Shown here: one piece after another, positions 4,425 to 5,060 of the stretch | How positions within the stretch are numbered: position 1 is the stretch's first letter | Layout: every line of letters starts with the position of its first letter | Source of the DNA: an uncultured Lachnospiraceae bacterium | GTDB taxonomy: Bacteria > Bacillota > Clostridia > Lachnospirales > Lachnospiraceae | NCBI GenBank assembly: GCA_902795625.1 | Contig: CADBLW010000180.1 | Span: forward strand, 1 to 5,060 | Reading direction: 5' to 3' | DNA: 5,060 nucleotides | Notes under the pieces: model-generated | The model's input: the letters and a program-made list of their open reading frames with translations, nothing else | Database searches by the model: none | Told to the model about the DNA's origin: nothing | Position numbers and translations under genes: made by a program

Positions 4425-5060
4425 CTACAGCTGTAGAACAATCTCCGGATTTCTCGAGAGGATCATGTCCTTCTCCTCCTCAGTGATATCCAAAGCCCGG
4501 AATCTCTCGAGCTCGTCCTTCGGGCTCCACATCGGGTAGTCCGAGCCGAACAAAAATCTCTCAGCGCCGTACTCGCGGATCAGCTCCGCCGAGCGCTTCG
4601 GTCCGAGGTACATCATCGAGCTGCTGCAGTCGAAGTAGCAATGTGCGTCCTTGAGATACTCAAGCGCGAGATCCGCCAGGCTCCAGCCGCCGAAGTGCGC
4701 CGCGATAAATGTGAGCCGCGGGAACATGTCAAGCACTCTCCTCACACGCTCGGGGTTGTCGTAATCGTAGCGGTAGTCGCCGCAGTGCACAAGGATCGGG
4801 TAGCGTCCCTGCAGCGCATCGTAAAGTTCGAACATGCGCGGGTCGTCCACGGCGTAGAGCTGCGAGTCCGGATGAATCTTTATGCCCCGCAGTCCCATTC
4901 CGACGATACGCTCCAACTCGTCAGCCTTGTGCTCATAATCCGCGTGCATCGTGCCGAAGCCGATGAAGCGGGGCTCCTTCGCCACCGTCTCCGCCAGGAA
5001 ATTGTTGATACTCTCCACCTGGCGCGCCTGCGTCGCCACGGAGTGCACGAGGAAACGGTC
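4425..5060 (-). CDS. Amidohydrolase-2 family metal-dependent hydrolase, 5' end outside window
   Basis: The C-terminal 211 residues of a TIM-barrel amidohydrolase (Amidohydro_2-like). The frame is open to the edge and reads D-R-F-L-V-H-S-V-A-T before the GTG at 5046-5048. That GTG is therefore an internal valine and not the start. Counting from the first visible residue, active-site-type motifs are G-I-K-I-H-P-D (59-65), L-V-H-C-G-D (90-95), A-A-H-F-G-G-W (120-126) and F-G-S-D-Y-P (171-176). The two histidines and the late aspartate (D174, codon 4539-4541) are the expected metal-site or catalytic residues on strands 5, 6 and 8. The N-terminal H-x-H motif would lie outside the window. Such enzymes hydrolyse or decarboxylate small cyclic or acyl substrates; the substrate here is unknown. 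It ends in TAG, immediately before the shared terminator, with the C-terminus complete (N-P-E-I-V-L-Q-L). Confidence 0.88.
   Translation of the reverse strand, partial: DRFLVHSVATQARQVESINNFLAETVAKEPRFIGFGTMHADYEHKADELERIVGMGLRGIKIHPDSQLYAVDDPRMFELYDALQGRYPILVHCGDYRYDYDNPERVRRVLDMFPRLTFIAAHFGGWSLADLALEYLKDAHCYFDCSSSMMYLGPKRSAELIREYGAERFLFGSDYPMWSPKDELERFRALDITEEEKDMILSRNPEIVLQL

Noticed and set aside
5046..5048. GTG as start codon of the amidohydrolase
   Set aside because: The frame stays open to the window edge with family-like sequence before it, and the N-terminal metal-binding H-x-H of the family is missing, so the gene begins outside the window.

Overview
The window looks like a piece of a moderately GC-rich Firmicutes (Clostridia) chromosome or metagenomic contig. 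A Lachnospiraceae or Oscillospiraceae member is my best guess. The grounds are a T-box riboswitch, AGGAGG-type ribosome binding sites, near-consensus sigma-A promoters and the protein families present. Stop codons include TGA, TAA and one credible TAG (4425-4427), so the standard code is assumed.

Left part (1-867, minus strand): a strong promoter at 812-840 drives a T-box leader (about 515-790) with a Rho-independent terminator. Downstream is an XRE-type helix-turn-helix regulator of the XRE-cupin kind. Its reading frame is cut by an in-frame TAG at 55-57, and recognisable cupin coding sequence continues in the same frame to the window edge.

Middle (868-2280, minus strand): a two-gene operon resembles a toxin-antitoxin module. 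A DUF3990 (ADP-ribosyltransferase-like) protein is followed, with a 35-nt overlap, by a 214-aa protein with a C-terminal HTH. Its promoter (TTGACA-18-TATAAT) carries a perfect 16-bp palindrome filling the -35/-10 spacer. A second identical copy lies 44 bp upstream. This suggests autoregulation by the HTH partner.

Right part (2281-4400, plus strand): an ECF-type RNA polymerase sigma factor overlaps by 20 nt a single-pass membrane protein with a cytoplasmic N-terminus and a large extracytoplasmic domain, presumably its anti-sigma or sensor partner. The operon ends in a strong hairpin terminator at 4356-4400. Upstream of the sigma gene are a perfect 16-bp palindrome and short blocks that repeat, in order, part of the sigma region 4 coding sequence.

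Right edge (4425-5060, minus strand): the C-terminal two thirds or so of an amidohydrolase-2-type TIM-barrel enzyme, converging on the shared terminator.

The strongest candidates for something less ordinary are the DUF3990/HTH pair with its twin operators, the T-box in front of a regulator gene, and the amber-interrupted cupin frame.
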